NCBI RefSeq assembly: GCF_020103695.1 | Contig: NZ_JAHXBF010000016.1 | Coordinates: forward strand, 278,873 to 342,872 | Direction: 5' to 3' | Length of the DNA: 64,000 nt | Source: Hyalangium versicolor | GTDB lineage: Bacteria; Myxococcota; Myxococcia; Myxococcales; Myxococcaceae | Notes under the pieces: model-generated | The model's input: only the letters and a program-made list of their open reading frames with translations | What the model was told of the DNA's origin: nothing | Database searches by the model: none | Part shown: positions 26,218 to 34,608 of the stretch, piece after piece | Layout of the letters: the number at the start of each line of letters is the position of its first letter | Position numbering within the stretch: the stretch's first letter is position 1 | Translations under genes and position numbers: made by a program

Positions 26218-27233
26218 GTGCGCCCACGGGTGGGGTGCCGCGAGGCAATGGGGGCCTCCGCGGGCTCCGCCAGCAGCGCCGCGCCGATGGCCCCCGACAG
26301 CTCGCCCAGGCCCGAGAGCCGCACGTCCGGAGGCCGCTGCGACACGAAGAGGTGCGGGTGCATGGCCTGGGAGATGCGCTCCACGTACCGCTCGCCCAGC
26401 CGCGTGCCCAATCCGCCGCCGATGATCACGGCCTCCACGTCCAACAGGTTCACCGCGGAGGCGATCCCCGCCCCCAGCATCCGGAGGGCGCGCGCGATCA
26501 GCCGCTCCGCCAGGCCGTCCTCCTGCTTCAGCGCCCGGAGCCAGATGCCGCTGGTGAGCCGATCCTTGCCGTGCGCCTCCATCAGCTCGAACAGCTTCGT
26601 CTTCTCGCCGCGCTCCACCGCCCTGCGGGCGCGACGCTCCATCGCCGCTCGCCCCGCATACGCCTCCATGCAGCCCCGCCGGCCGCACGAGCACCGCGCT
26701 CCACCGCGGCGCACGACGATGTGGCCGATCTCCCCAGCCGCGCCCCGCCCCGTCCACCGCCGGCCCTCGAGGATGATTCCGCCGCCCACGCCCGTCCCCC
26801 ACCACACGCCGAGCAGCGAGCGATAGGTGCGCCCGGAGCCCAGCCGAGCCTCGGCCCCCACCGCCACCTGCACGTCATTGCCCAGGAACACCGGCACCTT
26901 CACCCGCTTCGAGAGCGCCTCGGCCAGCGGAAACGGGCCATCCCACCCGGGCAGATTTCCCGCCTGCAACAGCACGCCCGCCGCGGGATCCACCGCTCCT
27001 GGGGCGCCCACGCCCACGCCCGCGAGCGACGCGAGTTCCAGCTTCAGCGGCCGTGCCGCCTCCTGGAGCGTGGCGAACAGCTCCTCGACGATGGCTGGGG
27101 GGCCGCCCTTCTGGGGAGTGACGCGGCGGGCCTGGCCCACCACGTTGCCCTCCTCATCCAACAGCACGGCCTGAATCTTCGTCCCGCCCAGGTCGAGCCC
27201 TCCAAACACCTGCTTCATGCCGCCACCGCGCAT
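26208..27233 (-). CDS. ROK-family sugar kinase (glucokinase-like)
   Basis: Predicted ATP-dependent hexose kinase, 341 residues. The N-terminal phosphate motif is FGGLDLGGTKIQAVLL and the central HVVR-like metal region reads IGHIVVRRGGARCSCGRRG, followed by CMEAYAG, the Cys/His zinc site of ROK enzymes. GNDVQVAVGAEARLG and GGGLGTRLGERY are typical of the family. ROK proteins that are repressors carry an N-terminal helix-turn-helix; none is present here, so an enzyme is expected. AGGAGG lies 6 bases before the ATG at 27233, so the start is retained although the ATG at 27218 is closer to the conserved core. The substrate (glucose, N-acetylglucosamine or other) cannot be told. Confidence 0.92.
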   Translation of the reverse strand: MRGGGMKQVFGGLDLGGTKIQAVLLDEEGNVVGQARRVTPQKGGPPAIVEELFATLQEAARPLKLELASLAGVGVGAPGAVDPAAGVLLQAGNLPGWDGPFPLAEALSKRVKVPVFLGNDVQVAVGAEARLGSGRTYRSLLGVWWGTGVGGGIILEGRRWTGRGAAGEIGHIVVRRGGARCSCGRRGCMEAYAGRAAMERRARRAVERGEKTKLFELMEAHGKDRLTSGIWLRALKQEDGLAERLIARALRMLGAGIASAVNLLDVEAVIIGGGLGTRLGERYVERISQAMHPHLFVSQRPPDVRLSGLGELSGAIGAALLAEPAEAPIASRHPTRGRTQL

Positions 27234-27385
27234 CGGGGTCCTCCTCGGGTTCGCAGGAATGAAGCTGCGCCCCGGGCCGCCGCGACGTTAACCTGACCGC
27301 CGAGGTCCTCGCGGAGGCAGCGCCTCCTGGGCACCTCCAGCTGTCCGCTGCCTGACCTCGACTCGCCCGCCCTACGAGGATCGCC

Positions 27386-28213
27386 ATGCACGCCAGGAGC
27401 TTCCTCGAGATCGCCCGTCTCGTTGAGCACAAACAGGCCGCCGCCGCCGCCGAGCTGGCCTTGGAGGCACAGCCTCTCGCCGAAGGCTGGCTCGCCTTCG
27501 GTGGCCGAGGCTCCTACGTGAACAAGGCCTGCGGGTTCGGACTCGGCCGGCCCATCTCCGAGCCCGAGCTGGATGAGATCGTCACATTCTTCAGCTCACG
27601 CGGCGTCGAGCCGCGGATCGAACTCAGCCCCTTCGTCCCGGCAGCGCTGCTCGAAGGGCTCGATCGCCGTGGCTTCGTGCTCCAGCGGTTCGGCAACGTC
27701 CTGGCCCGCGAGCTCTCCCCGGACACCCCACTCCGAGCGGGTCTCCCCTTCGGCTGGCCCCAGGGCGTCACCGTCGAGCGAGTCGATCCACGGGACACCG
27801 CCGCCGTCCACGAGTACGTCGAGGTCTCCGAGAGCGGGTTCCTCGCGGAGGGAGAGCTGCTCCCGAAAGAGTTCCTCGAGATCGGGATCAAGGCCGTGCA
27901 GCGCCCCGTGCAGGACGCGTTCGTGGCGCGCATCGGCCGCGAAGTCGTCGGCGCGGGAGGCTGCGAGTCCAGCGGCGGCGTCACCGCCCTGTTCGGCACC
28001 TCGGTCAAGCCGGCCTGGCGCGGGCGCGGAATCCAGCAGGCGCTCATCGTCGCGAGGCTCGAGCGAGGCCTGGAGCGGGGCAGCCAGCTCGCCGTCATCA
28101 TCTCGGGGCCGGGCATCCCCACGGAGCGCAACGCCGCGCGCCTGGGCTTCTCCATGGCCTACTCGCGCGTCTCCCTCGTGAAGCATGGTGCAGGCCTGAC
28201 TCCGTCTCCGTAG
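27386..28213 (+). CDS. GNAT-family N-acetyltransferase
   Basis: 275 residues. The C-terminal half is a GNAT domain: FVARIGREVVGAGGCES followed by the acetyl-CoA loop VKPAWRGRGIQQALIVARLE (Q/RxxGxG/A), and a last segment PTERNAARLGFSMAYSRVSL typical of the fold. The N-terminal half resembles a second, degenerate GNAT-like domain (EPELDEIVTFFSSRGVEPRI, then ELSPFVPAALLEGLDRRGF), common in tandem-GNAT proteins. GAGGATC lies just before the ATG. Acceptor substrate unknown. It diverges from the ROK gene over about 150 bases. Confidence 0.9.
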   Translation: MHARSFLEIARLVEHKQAAAAAELALEAQPLAEGWLAFGGRGSYVNKACGFGLGRPISEPELDEIVTFFSSRGVEPRIELSPFVPAALLEGLDRRGFVLQRFGNVLARELSPDTPLRAGLPFGWPQGVTVERVDPRDTAAVHEYVEVSESGFLAEGELLPKEFLEIGIKAVQRPVQDAFVARIGREVVGAGGCESSGGVTALFGTSVKPAWRGRGIQQALIVARLERGLERGSQLAVIISGPGIPTERNAARLGFSMAYSRVSLVKHGAGLTPSP

Positions 28214-28423
28214 GCGCATGTAAGCCCCAGGCGCACCAAAAACACGACTGAAAGCGCTCCCGAGCGGCCCCATCCTCTCAGGAATTGGAAAAAGCGGATT
28301 CCCCGGAAAGGCCCTTGAGATCCACTTCACTGTTCCCTTACAGTCATCTTCACTTTTGCCGCTGAAGTTGTGCCCAACCAGCGCAGAAGCCACCGGCCTG
28401 CAGGCCTGCTCGGGAGTTTGCTC

Positions 28424-29725
28424 ATGATCAAGAAGGTGCTTGGTGGCGTAGTCGGGGCTGTCGTCGCATTGGCCGCTCTTCCAGCGGCCGCGCAGAGCCG
28501 CACTCCATGGCAGATGCACAACGGCAACGAGGTGACGGCCTCGAACCCGTTGGGCCTGGTGAAGTTCAAGTGCTCGCCGACGCAGCACGGACAGAACTGC
28601 GAGTACGACGTGGCCAGCGTGCCGGCCGCTTCGGATCCGGACTGGGTGGCCGCGCCGAACGGGGAGACGATCGGATTTTCCGTCTATCCCTCGCGTGTGT
28701 GTCAGGCCCCCAATACCTGTCTGGCCTACGGCGACTTCACCTACTTCCAAACCTTCGTGAACGTGCCGCAGAACGTGGCGGTGACGACGTTCACCATCAC
28801 CTTCAACGGCATGGACGATGGCTCGCGCGTGTCGATCTACAACTCCGCGCACCCCGAGGGCCTCATCATCCCGGGCAGCTACGTGTACCTGGGCGGCGCG
28901 GGCACGGCCAACCTGGCGGCGTTCGTGAAGTCCGGTGAGAACAACCGCGTGGTCATCACCCAGGTGGATGACTGCTGCACCGAGAACCACCTGCAGAGCG
29001 CGGCGGTGGTGCTCAACGGGCAGGTGGTGGAGACCGCCTGCGCCACCTCCTCGGACTGCGACGACGGCGACACCTGCACCTCGGACGTGTGCAACTCGGA
29101 CGGCTCGTGCAGCCACCCGGCGCTGGCGTGCGTGAACAGCCAGGTGTGCGGCAGCCAGAACCTCACGGCCACCTCGCTGAGCAACTTCAGCTCCGCCAGC
29201 TGCACGCCGAACGCCTCGGGCCAGCCCTCGCTGGTGCCGGCCGGCTCGCTGGACATGACGCTCGAGTGCGGTGAGACGACCTGGACGGATCCGGGCGCCG
29301 AGGCCTTCGACTCCACCTGCGCGCCCATCACCGTGCACTACTACAACTCCGGCCACGACTCGTACGGCCCGGGCCCGGCCACCTGCGCCGAGGGCCTCTA
29401 CTACGTGCAGTACATCGCCTGGGACGCCATGGGCCAGACGGTGAGCGCCATCCGCAACGTGACGGTGAACGACACCCACGCGCCGACGCTGGCGCTCAAG
29501 GGCCCCACGCACATGGTCCACCAGTGCGGCACGCAGTGGGTGGATCCGGGTTGGACGGCCTTCGACACCTGCTACGGCGACATCACCCCCGAGGTCCACT
29601 GGACGGGCTTCCCCAACGGCTGGGTCGAGGGTGTGTACACGGTGAACTACACGCTGACGGACAGCGGCGGCAACAGCGCCACGCCCCTGACGCGCACCGT
29701 CGAGGTTGTCAACTGCCCGTGGTAG
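28424..29725 (+). CDS. Secreted protein with Ig-like (DUF5011/HYR-type) repeats
   Basis: 433 residues from the ATG at 28424 (GGGAG 7 bases upstream). The signal peptide MIKKVLGGVVGAVVALAALP is followed by AAAQS. An N-terminal beta domain resembling a jelly-roll (about 25-200) precedes a short Cys-rich segment (CATSSDCDDGDTCTSDVC, typical of myxobacterial surface proteins) and two Ig-like modules of the DUF5011 type: LECGETTWTDPGAEAFDSTC and HQCGTQWVDPGWTAFDTCYG, each starting with Cys-Gly and continuing WxDPGxxAFD. Probably extracellular and adhesive or matrix-associated (inference). It is a single gene closed by a clear terminator. Confidence 0.88.
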   Translation: MIKKVLGGVVGAVVALAALPAAAQSRTPWQMHNGNEVTASNPLGLVKFKCSPTQHGQNCEYDVASVPAASDPDWVAAPNGETIGFSVYPSRVCQAPNTCLAYGDFTYFQTFVNVPQNVAVTTFTITFNGMDDGSRVSIYNSAHPEGLIIPGSYVYLGGAGTANLAAFVKSGENNRVVITQVDDCCTENHLQSAAVVLNGQVVETACATSSDCDDGDTCTSDVCNSDGSCSHPALACVNSQVCGSQNLTATSLSNFSSASCTPNASGQPSLVPAGSLDMTLECGETTWTDPGAEAFDSTCAPITVHYYNSGHDSYGPGPATCAEGLYYVQYIAWDAMGQTVSAIRNVTVNDTHAPTLALKGPTHMVHQCGTQWVDPGWTAFDTCYGDITPEVHWTGFPNGWVEGVYTVNYTLTDSGGNSATPLTRTVEVVNCPW

Positions 29726-29756
29726 TCGACCCACACCGTAGGGCCTGATCAACACC

Positions 29757-29796
29757 GAGCCGGGCGAGCCAACAAGGCCGCCCGGCTCTTGTTTTT
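29757..29796 (+). terminator. Rho-independent terminator
   Basis: A 10-bp stem GAGCCGGGCG/CGCCCGGCTC with a 12-base loop is followed by TTGTTTTT, 31 bases after the stop of the secreted Ig-like protein. Confidence 0.9.
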
Positions 29797-29863
29797 CTAG
29801 CGAACACTCCTACCCGCGAGGGCACATTGACTTGATCCAGGCGTCAGTGTCCCGCTGCGGGTT

Positions 29864-32800
29864 ATGGCCAGGGCTCGTCGGGGAGTCTGCTTGCTTCGCC
29901 ATGTTCTGAACCCGTTCCTTGCCGAGCGGATCTCGCGATCCGTGCGCGTGTACGTGCAACGGCTGACGGTGCTCGCCGCCGTGCTCGGGCTCTCGTGGGA
30001 GGCCTCCGCGCTGGATCCGGACAAGGCGCTGATCCAGTTCCCCCACCACGTGTGGCAGACGACGGATGGGCTGCCGCAGAACAGCGTGCTGGCGCTGGCG
30101 CAGACGCCAGATGGCTACCTGTGGGGCGGCACCTGGGAAGGCCTGGTGCGCTTCGACGGGGTGCGCTTCACGGTCTACGAGAAGACGAACACCCCGGCCC
30201 TCCCCGGCCGCTCGGTGCGCTGCCTGGCGACGGCACCGGATGGAACGCTGTGGATTGGGATGACCGAGGGGCTCGCGGGCTGGCGCCAGGGCGCGTTCTT
30301 CCCGATCAATCCCCCCGCGGGGACGATCCTCACCGAGGCTCGCGATCTGCAGGTGGCGCGCGACGGGAGCCTCTGGATCGCCACCGAGGGCTTCGGTGTC
30401 TCGCGGCTGTTCGAGGGCCACTTCCAGACCTGGAGGGCATCCGACGGGCTCGCGAGCGACAACGTGCTGGCGCTCACGGAGGACACGGCCGGCACGATCT
30501 GGGCGGCCGGAGAAGGAGGCCTGCAACGGTGGAATGGCACGGCCTGGTCGGCCCCCCTGGTCTTCGAGGGCCAGGATCAGGTGGTGGTGCAGACGCTCAC
30601 GAGCGATCCGAACGGCACCATCTGGGCCGGCAATACCAAGGGAGATGTCTACCAGATTCGAGACGGGAGCATGCGACGGGTGCCCGAGGCGAGCCTCTCG
30701 GGCGCGCCCGTGGTGACCCTGCTGGTGGACAAGGGGGGCAGCCTGTGGGTGGGGAGCCTGGGGCGGGGAGTGGCCCGCCTGGCCGGTGGGCGACGCTCGA
30801 TGCTCAACGCCGAGAACGCCCCGGAGAGCACCCAGGTCGTCGATCTGCTCGAGGATTCCGAGGGCAATGTGTGGATCGGCACGGATGCCCGGGGGCTGCA
30901 TCGGCTCAAGGACGCGCCCTTCTCCTCCTATGGGCAGCCGGAGGGGATGGCCAACGACATGGTGCTGGCCATCCGCGAGACGCGGGATGGCAGCCTCTGG
31001 TTCGCGACCCTGGGCGGGGGCATCTCGCGCCTGCTCGACGGGAAGATGACGACGTGGACGGAGCGTGAGGGGCTCATCCAGGATCGTGTCCGCTCCATCG
31101 CCGAGACCCCGGATGGCAGCCTCTGGTTCGGGACGAGGCTGGGGATCAGCCGCTGGCGCGCCGGTCAGTTCACCTCGTATGGGGTGGCCGAGGGGCTGGC
31201 GGATGTGCGGGCGCTCCTGCTCGACGTGGACGCCCAGGGCACGTTGTGGGTGGGAACACCGACGGGGCTCGCACGCTGGACGGGGGAGCGCTTCGAACCC
31301 TTCACGCCTCGGGGCGGGCTGCCCGGCCAGAACATCACCGCGCTGCGAACCAGCGCTGCCGGAGGCCTCTGGGTGGGCACCAATGGCGGAGGCCTGGTCC
31401 ACCTGATCGACGGCCAGAGCACCCTCCTGACCCCCGAGGGGGGAAAGCTGAGCAGCAAGCCCATGGCGATCCACGAAGAGGACGATGGGACGCTGTGGAT
31501 CGGCACCAACGATGGCCTGTTCCATTGGAGCGCCGGGAACATCCATCGCTTCTCCACCGACGAGGGGCTCTTCGACAACCGCATCTTCCACATCCTCTCC
31601 GACGGGAACGGCAACCTGTGGATGAGCAGCAACAAGGGCATCTCCCGCGTGACGGTGAAGGAGTTGGAGTCCGTGGCCCAGGGCCGGCTCCGGCGAGCCA
31701 ACGCCCGCGTCTATGGCGCGGAGGATGGGATGCGTTCTGAGGAGTGCAATGCGCTCGGCTCTCCGGGCGGGTGGAGGGATCGCAGCGGCCGGCTCTGGTT
31801 CCCGACCATCCGAGGCGCCGTGGTCTACACGCCGGGCTCCGAGGCCATGCGCTCACCGCCGCCCGAGGTGCGCATCGAGGAACTTCGGGTGGATGGCCGG
31901 CCGGTCCCTGTCTCGGAGTTGGGCCGCATTCCCGGGGGTGAGGGCAAGGTCGAGTTCCACTACACCTCCGCCGGCCTGCGCGCTCCGCAGCAGCTCCAGT
32001 TCCGCTACCAGTTGGAGGGGGTGGACACGGACTGGGTGCGAGCGGGCTCCCGGCGCGAGGCCTACTACACGCGGCTTCCGCCCGGGACGTACCGGTTCCG
32101 CGTGGAGGCGGAGTACCTGGACGGAGGAGGAGCCGCACCGGGGGCCGTCTTGACGTTCTACCTGAAGCCTCGCCTCCACCAGACGTGGGCCTTCCGGGTG
32201 GCGTGCGCGCTGCTGGGCGTGGCGACGGTGGCCGGAAGCGTGTGGCTGGGCCTGCATCGGGCCCGACGGCGAGAGCTGGAATTGCAGGAGCGGGTCGATC
32301 AGCGAACCCGCGAGCTGGCCACCGTGAACGCCGATTTGAAGATGCGCATCGAGGAGGTGCAGGCCACCCGCGAGCGGCTGGTCCACGCGGAGAAGATGGC
32401 GGCCGTGGGCACCCTGGCGGCGGGCGTGGGCCACGAGCTGAACAACCCGCTGGCCTTCATCATCTCCAACCTGCACTTCGTGGCCTCGGAGCTGAAGGAC
32501 TCGGGTGTGCAGGCCTCGGATCCCCCGCGCTGGAAGGAGGTGGAGCAGGCGCTCGGAGACGCGCTGAAGGGCACCGATCGCATGCGCCGCATCATCCAGG
32601 ATCTGAAGACGTTCTCCCGGGCGCAGCCGAAGAACTCGCGGCCCGTGGATCTGCACACCGTGCTGGAGCTGGCGATCTCCATGGCGGACGTGGAGATCCG
32701 CCATCGCGCCCGCAAGGTGAAGGACTACGGCGCGCCTCCCGCGGTGATCGGGGACGAGACCCAGCTGGGCCAGGTGTTCCTCAACCTGCTCATCAACGCG

Positions 32801-33535
32801 GCCCATGCCATCCCCGAGGGCCAGGTGGACCAGCACGAGATCCGCGTCACCACCCGGAAGGACGAGCGGGGCCGCGCGGTGGTGGCGGTGAGCGACACGG
32901 GCTCCGGCATTCCCCCCGACGTGCTGCCTCGCATCTTCGAGCCCTTCTTCACCACCAAGCCGGTGGGCGTGGGCACCGGGCTGGGGCTGTCCATCTGCCA
33001 CTCGTACATCCAGGCCATGGGCGGAGAGATCCGCGTGCGCAGCGAGCTCGGCCGGGGCACCACCTTCGAAGTCATCCTCCCGCCCGCTCCCGGGAGCGCC
33101 CAGGCGGAAGCTGGCGTGGAGCCCTCTCCCACCCGCGCCGCGCCCGGCCCGAGACGTCGGCTGCTGATCATCGACAACGAGCCGCTCTTTCTCACCTCCC
33201 TGGCTCGCATGCTCACGCCCGAGCACGAGGTGGTGTCCTCCACCAGCGCACGCCATGCCCTGGAGCGGCTGCGCGCGGGCGAGCACTTCTCGCTCATCCT
33301 CTGTGACGTGATGATGCCGGACATGACCGGCATGCAGTTGCACGAGACGCTGCGCCGGGATGTGCCCGCGCAGGCCGAGCGCATGGTGTTCATCACCGGA
33401 GGCGCCTTCACCCAGGAGGTGCGCACCTTCCTGGACACCACCACCCAGCCCTGGCTGGAGAAGCCCTTCGAGCCCGAAGCGCTGAGAGCCCGCATCCGAA
33501 CCCTGCTGCTGGAACGGGAGCCCTCGGCGGCCTGA
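29864..33535 (+). CDS. Hybrid histidine kinase with extracytoplasmic beta-propeller (Reg_prop/Y_Y_Y)
   Basis: 1223-residue sensor. The N-terminal hydrophobic segment (about 28-48) exports a sensor made of about a dozen two-component propeller repeats (residues about 55-650, with the recurring pattern DGxLWxGT, e.g. TPDGYLWGGTWEGLVRFDG and DDGTLWIGTNDGLF). A Y_Y_Y domain follows (about 690-765, VEFHYTSAGLRAPQQLQFRY, then RLPPGTYRFRVEA). One span near 775-795 leads to a coiled coil, a HisKA domain (AAGVGHELNNPLAFI, phosphoacceptor His), a HATPase domain (NLLINAAHAIPEG, DTGSGIP, GTGLGLSI) and a receiver domain (LIIDNEPLF, LILCDVMMPDMTG with the Asp, and Lys in WLEKPFEP). Relatives in Bacteroidetes sense polysaccharides; the ligand here is unknown. 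No output DNA-binding domain, so the partner is elsewhere. Confidence 0.95.
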   Translation: MARARRGVCLLRHVLNPFLAERISRSVRVYVQRLTVLAAVLGLSWEASALDPDKALIQFPHHVWQTTDGLPQNSVLALAQTPDGYLWGGTWEGLVRFDGVRFTVYEKTNTPALPGRSVRCLATAPDGTLWIGMTEGLAGWRQGAFFPINPPAGTILTEARDLQVARDGSLWIATEGFGVSRLFEGHFQTWRASDGLASDNVLALTEDTAGTIWAAGEGGLQRWNGTAWSAPLVFEGQDQVVVQTLTSDPNGTIWAGNTKGDVYQIRDGSMRRVPEASLSGAPVVTLLVDKGGSLWVGSLGRGVARLAGGRRSMLNAENAPESTQVVDLLEDSEGNVWIGTDARGLHRLKDAPFSSYGQPEGMANDMVLAIRETRDGSLWFATLGGGISRLLDGKMTTWTEREGLIQDRVRSIAETPDGSLWFGTRLGISRWRAGQFTSYGVAEGLADVRALLLDVDAQGTLWVGTPTGLARWTGERFEPFTPRGGLPGQNITALRTSAAGGLWVGTNGGGLVHLIDGQSTLLTPEGGKLSSKPMAIHEEDDGTLWIGTNDGLFHWSAGNIHRFSTDEGLFDNRIFHILSDGNGNLWMSSNKGISRVTVKELESVAQGRLRRANARVYGAEDGMRSEECNALGSPGGWRDRSGRLWFPTIRGAVVYTPGSEAMRSPPPEVRIEELRVDGRPVPVSELGRIPGGEGKVEFHYTSAGLRAPQQLQFRYQLEGVDTDWVRAGSRREAYYTRLPPGTYRFRVEAEYLDGGGAAPGAVLTFYLKPRLHQTWAFRVACALLGVATVAGSVWLGLHRARRRELELQERVDQRTRELATVNADLKMRIEEVQATRERLVHAEKMAAVGTLAAGVGHELNNPLAFIISNLHFVASELKDSGVQASDPPRWKEVEQALGDALKGTDRMRRIIQDLKTFSRAQPKNSRPVDLHTVLELAISMADVEIRHRARKVKDYGAPPAVIGDETQLGQVFLNLLINAAHAIPEGQVDQHEIRVTTRKDERGRAVVAVSDTGSGIPPDVLPRIFEPFFTTKPVGVGTGLGLSICHSYIQAMGGEIRVRSELGRGTTFEVILPPAPGSAQAEAGVEPSPTRAAPGPRRRLLIIDNEPLFLTSLARMLTPEHEVVSSTSARHALERLRAGEHFSLILCDVMMPDMTGMQLHETLRRDVPAQAERMVFITGGAFTQEVRTFLDTTTQPWLEKPFEPEALRARIRTLLLEREPSAA

Positions 33536-33537
33536 GC

Positions 33538-34464
33538 TCAGCCCGGGTCCATCTCCCCCACCCCATCCGCCTCGGTGAAGTCCGCGGGGCGGACGGCGGG
33601 CAGGCGCAGCAGGGACCACGACTCCCCAGCCTGCCACGACACCTCACCGGAGATGCCCCAGCCCCCGCGCACGGCCTCCCGGCCCTCGTACTCGAGCCAG
33701 AACACCGCCTCGTCCGGCCGGGCCGCCTGATCCAGACAGGCCACGCGAGACACCGGCCGGTGGCCCTCGCCTCCCAGCGACACCGCGAATCCCTTGTGCG
33801 AGTGCCCGCACAGCACCCAGCGCGGCCGAAGGGTGTCCACCAGCCGACGGGTGATGGGGTTGCCGATCCAGTAGGACGGCAGGGGCCTGCCCGTGGACAG
33901 CCCCTCGTCCCGGGCGCGCTGGACGATGCCTCGGGGCCACTCGTGCGCCAGCAGGATGTCCACGTCCCGGAGGCCCAGGAGCGTCTCCACCTCGGGCGCC
34001 CGGAAGTAACCGGCCTGCTTCGCCGTATCCAGCGACGTGGGCCGCTTCAGCGGCTGCTCGAAGAAGCGCGGCGCGTGGATGCCCGACAAATAGGCGATGC
34101 GCAGCCCATTCACCTGCCGCATTCCAGCACGCCCCAGGTAGTGCACATTGGGTGCGAGCTCGCACCCACCCGGAGAGTCGTGCAGCGCTTCGAAGTCCTC
34201 GTTGTTGCCGCCAATGAAGTACAGCGGACGCTTCATGCGCCGCTGCCCGTCCGCATACTCCGCGAACTCGGCCGGCATGGCGCGCTTGGCCGCCTTGCGC
34301 CGGTGGTCATCCGGCCGCCGGAACGCCTCTACATCTCCCACCGCGAGCACCAGATCGACGGGCCGACCACGCGCCGCTTCCAGGGCATCCATCCACGCCT
34401 CCACCCGGTGGAAGCGCCCATGGATGTCTCCCACGCCGACCACGAGCTGGGATTCTGGAGGCAT
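33538..34464 (-). CDS. Dbr1-like calcineurin-type metallophosphoesterase
   Basis: 308 residues from the ATG at 34464. Metallophosphoesterase motifs: GDIHG (Asp13, His15), GDVEAF (Asp44), GGNNED (Asn87-Asn88), AHEWP (His174) and GHSHKG (His221, His223). Several segments read like the RNA lariat debranching enzyme Dbr1: FIGGNNEDFEAL (Dbr1 FIGGNHE), LRIAYLSGIHAPRFF (Dbr1 IRIGSLSGI), DILLAHEWPRGIV (Dbr1 DIMLSHDWPNGVV) and NPITRRLVDTLRPRWVLCGH (Dbr1 SPVTWQLLRDLRPQWWLSAH). Asn replaces the catalytic His of GNH, and Asp replaces the first Dbr1 cysteine. The substrate is unknown; a nucleic-acid or nucleotide phosphodiester is the natural guess. It converges with the hybrid kinase, stop to stop 2 bases apart. 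The longer upstream frame overlaps a terminator and is not used. Confidence 0.88.
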   Translation of the reverse strand: MPPESQLVVGVGDIHGRFHRVEAWMDALEAARGRPVDLVLAVGDVEAFRRPDDHRRKAAKRAMPAEFAEYADGQRRMKRPLYFIGGNNEDFEALHDSPGGCELAPNVHYLGRAGMRQVNGLRIAYLSGIHAPRFFEQPLKRPTSLDTAKQAGYFRAPEVETLLGLRDVDILLAHEWPRGIVQRARDEGLSTGRPLPSYWIGNPITRRLVDTLRPRWVLCGHSHKGFAVSLGGEGHRPVSRVACLDQAARPDEAVFWLEYEGREAVRGGWGISGEVSWQAGESWSLLRLPAVRPADFTEADGVGEMDPG

Positions 34465-34555
34465 CGTCCGCCCTTCAAACTGCCGCGCGCGAACCCCCGT
34501 GTCGAGGGGGAATTCCTCCGGGTGTGCAGAAACAGTGAAAAGCGAAAATAATGAT

Positions 34556-34581
34556 GGGGACGCCCCATGTGGGACGTCCCC
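34556..34581 (-). terminator. Hairpin terminator after the HYDIN/vWA lipoprotein gene
   Basis: Stem GGGGACG/CGTCCCC with an inner CCCA/TGGG helix (one internal mismatch). On the minus strand it follows the 34609 stop by 27 bases and is followed by ATCATTATTTTCG. On the plus strand TTGTTT follows, so it may work both ways. Confidence 0.7.
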
Positions 34582-34608
34582 TTGTTTCACCCAGGCCTGC
34601 CCCCCGGC

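Noticed and set aside
24577..26805. Long minus-strand frame across the histidine kinase
   Set aside because: The plus-strand kinase has complete HATPase motifs; the antisense product is compositionally typical of a high-G+C shadow.
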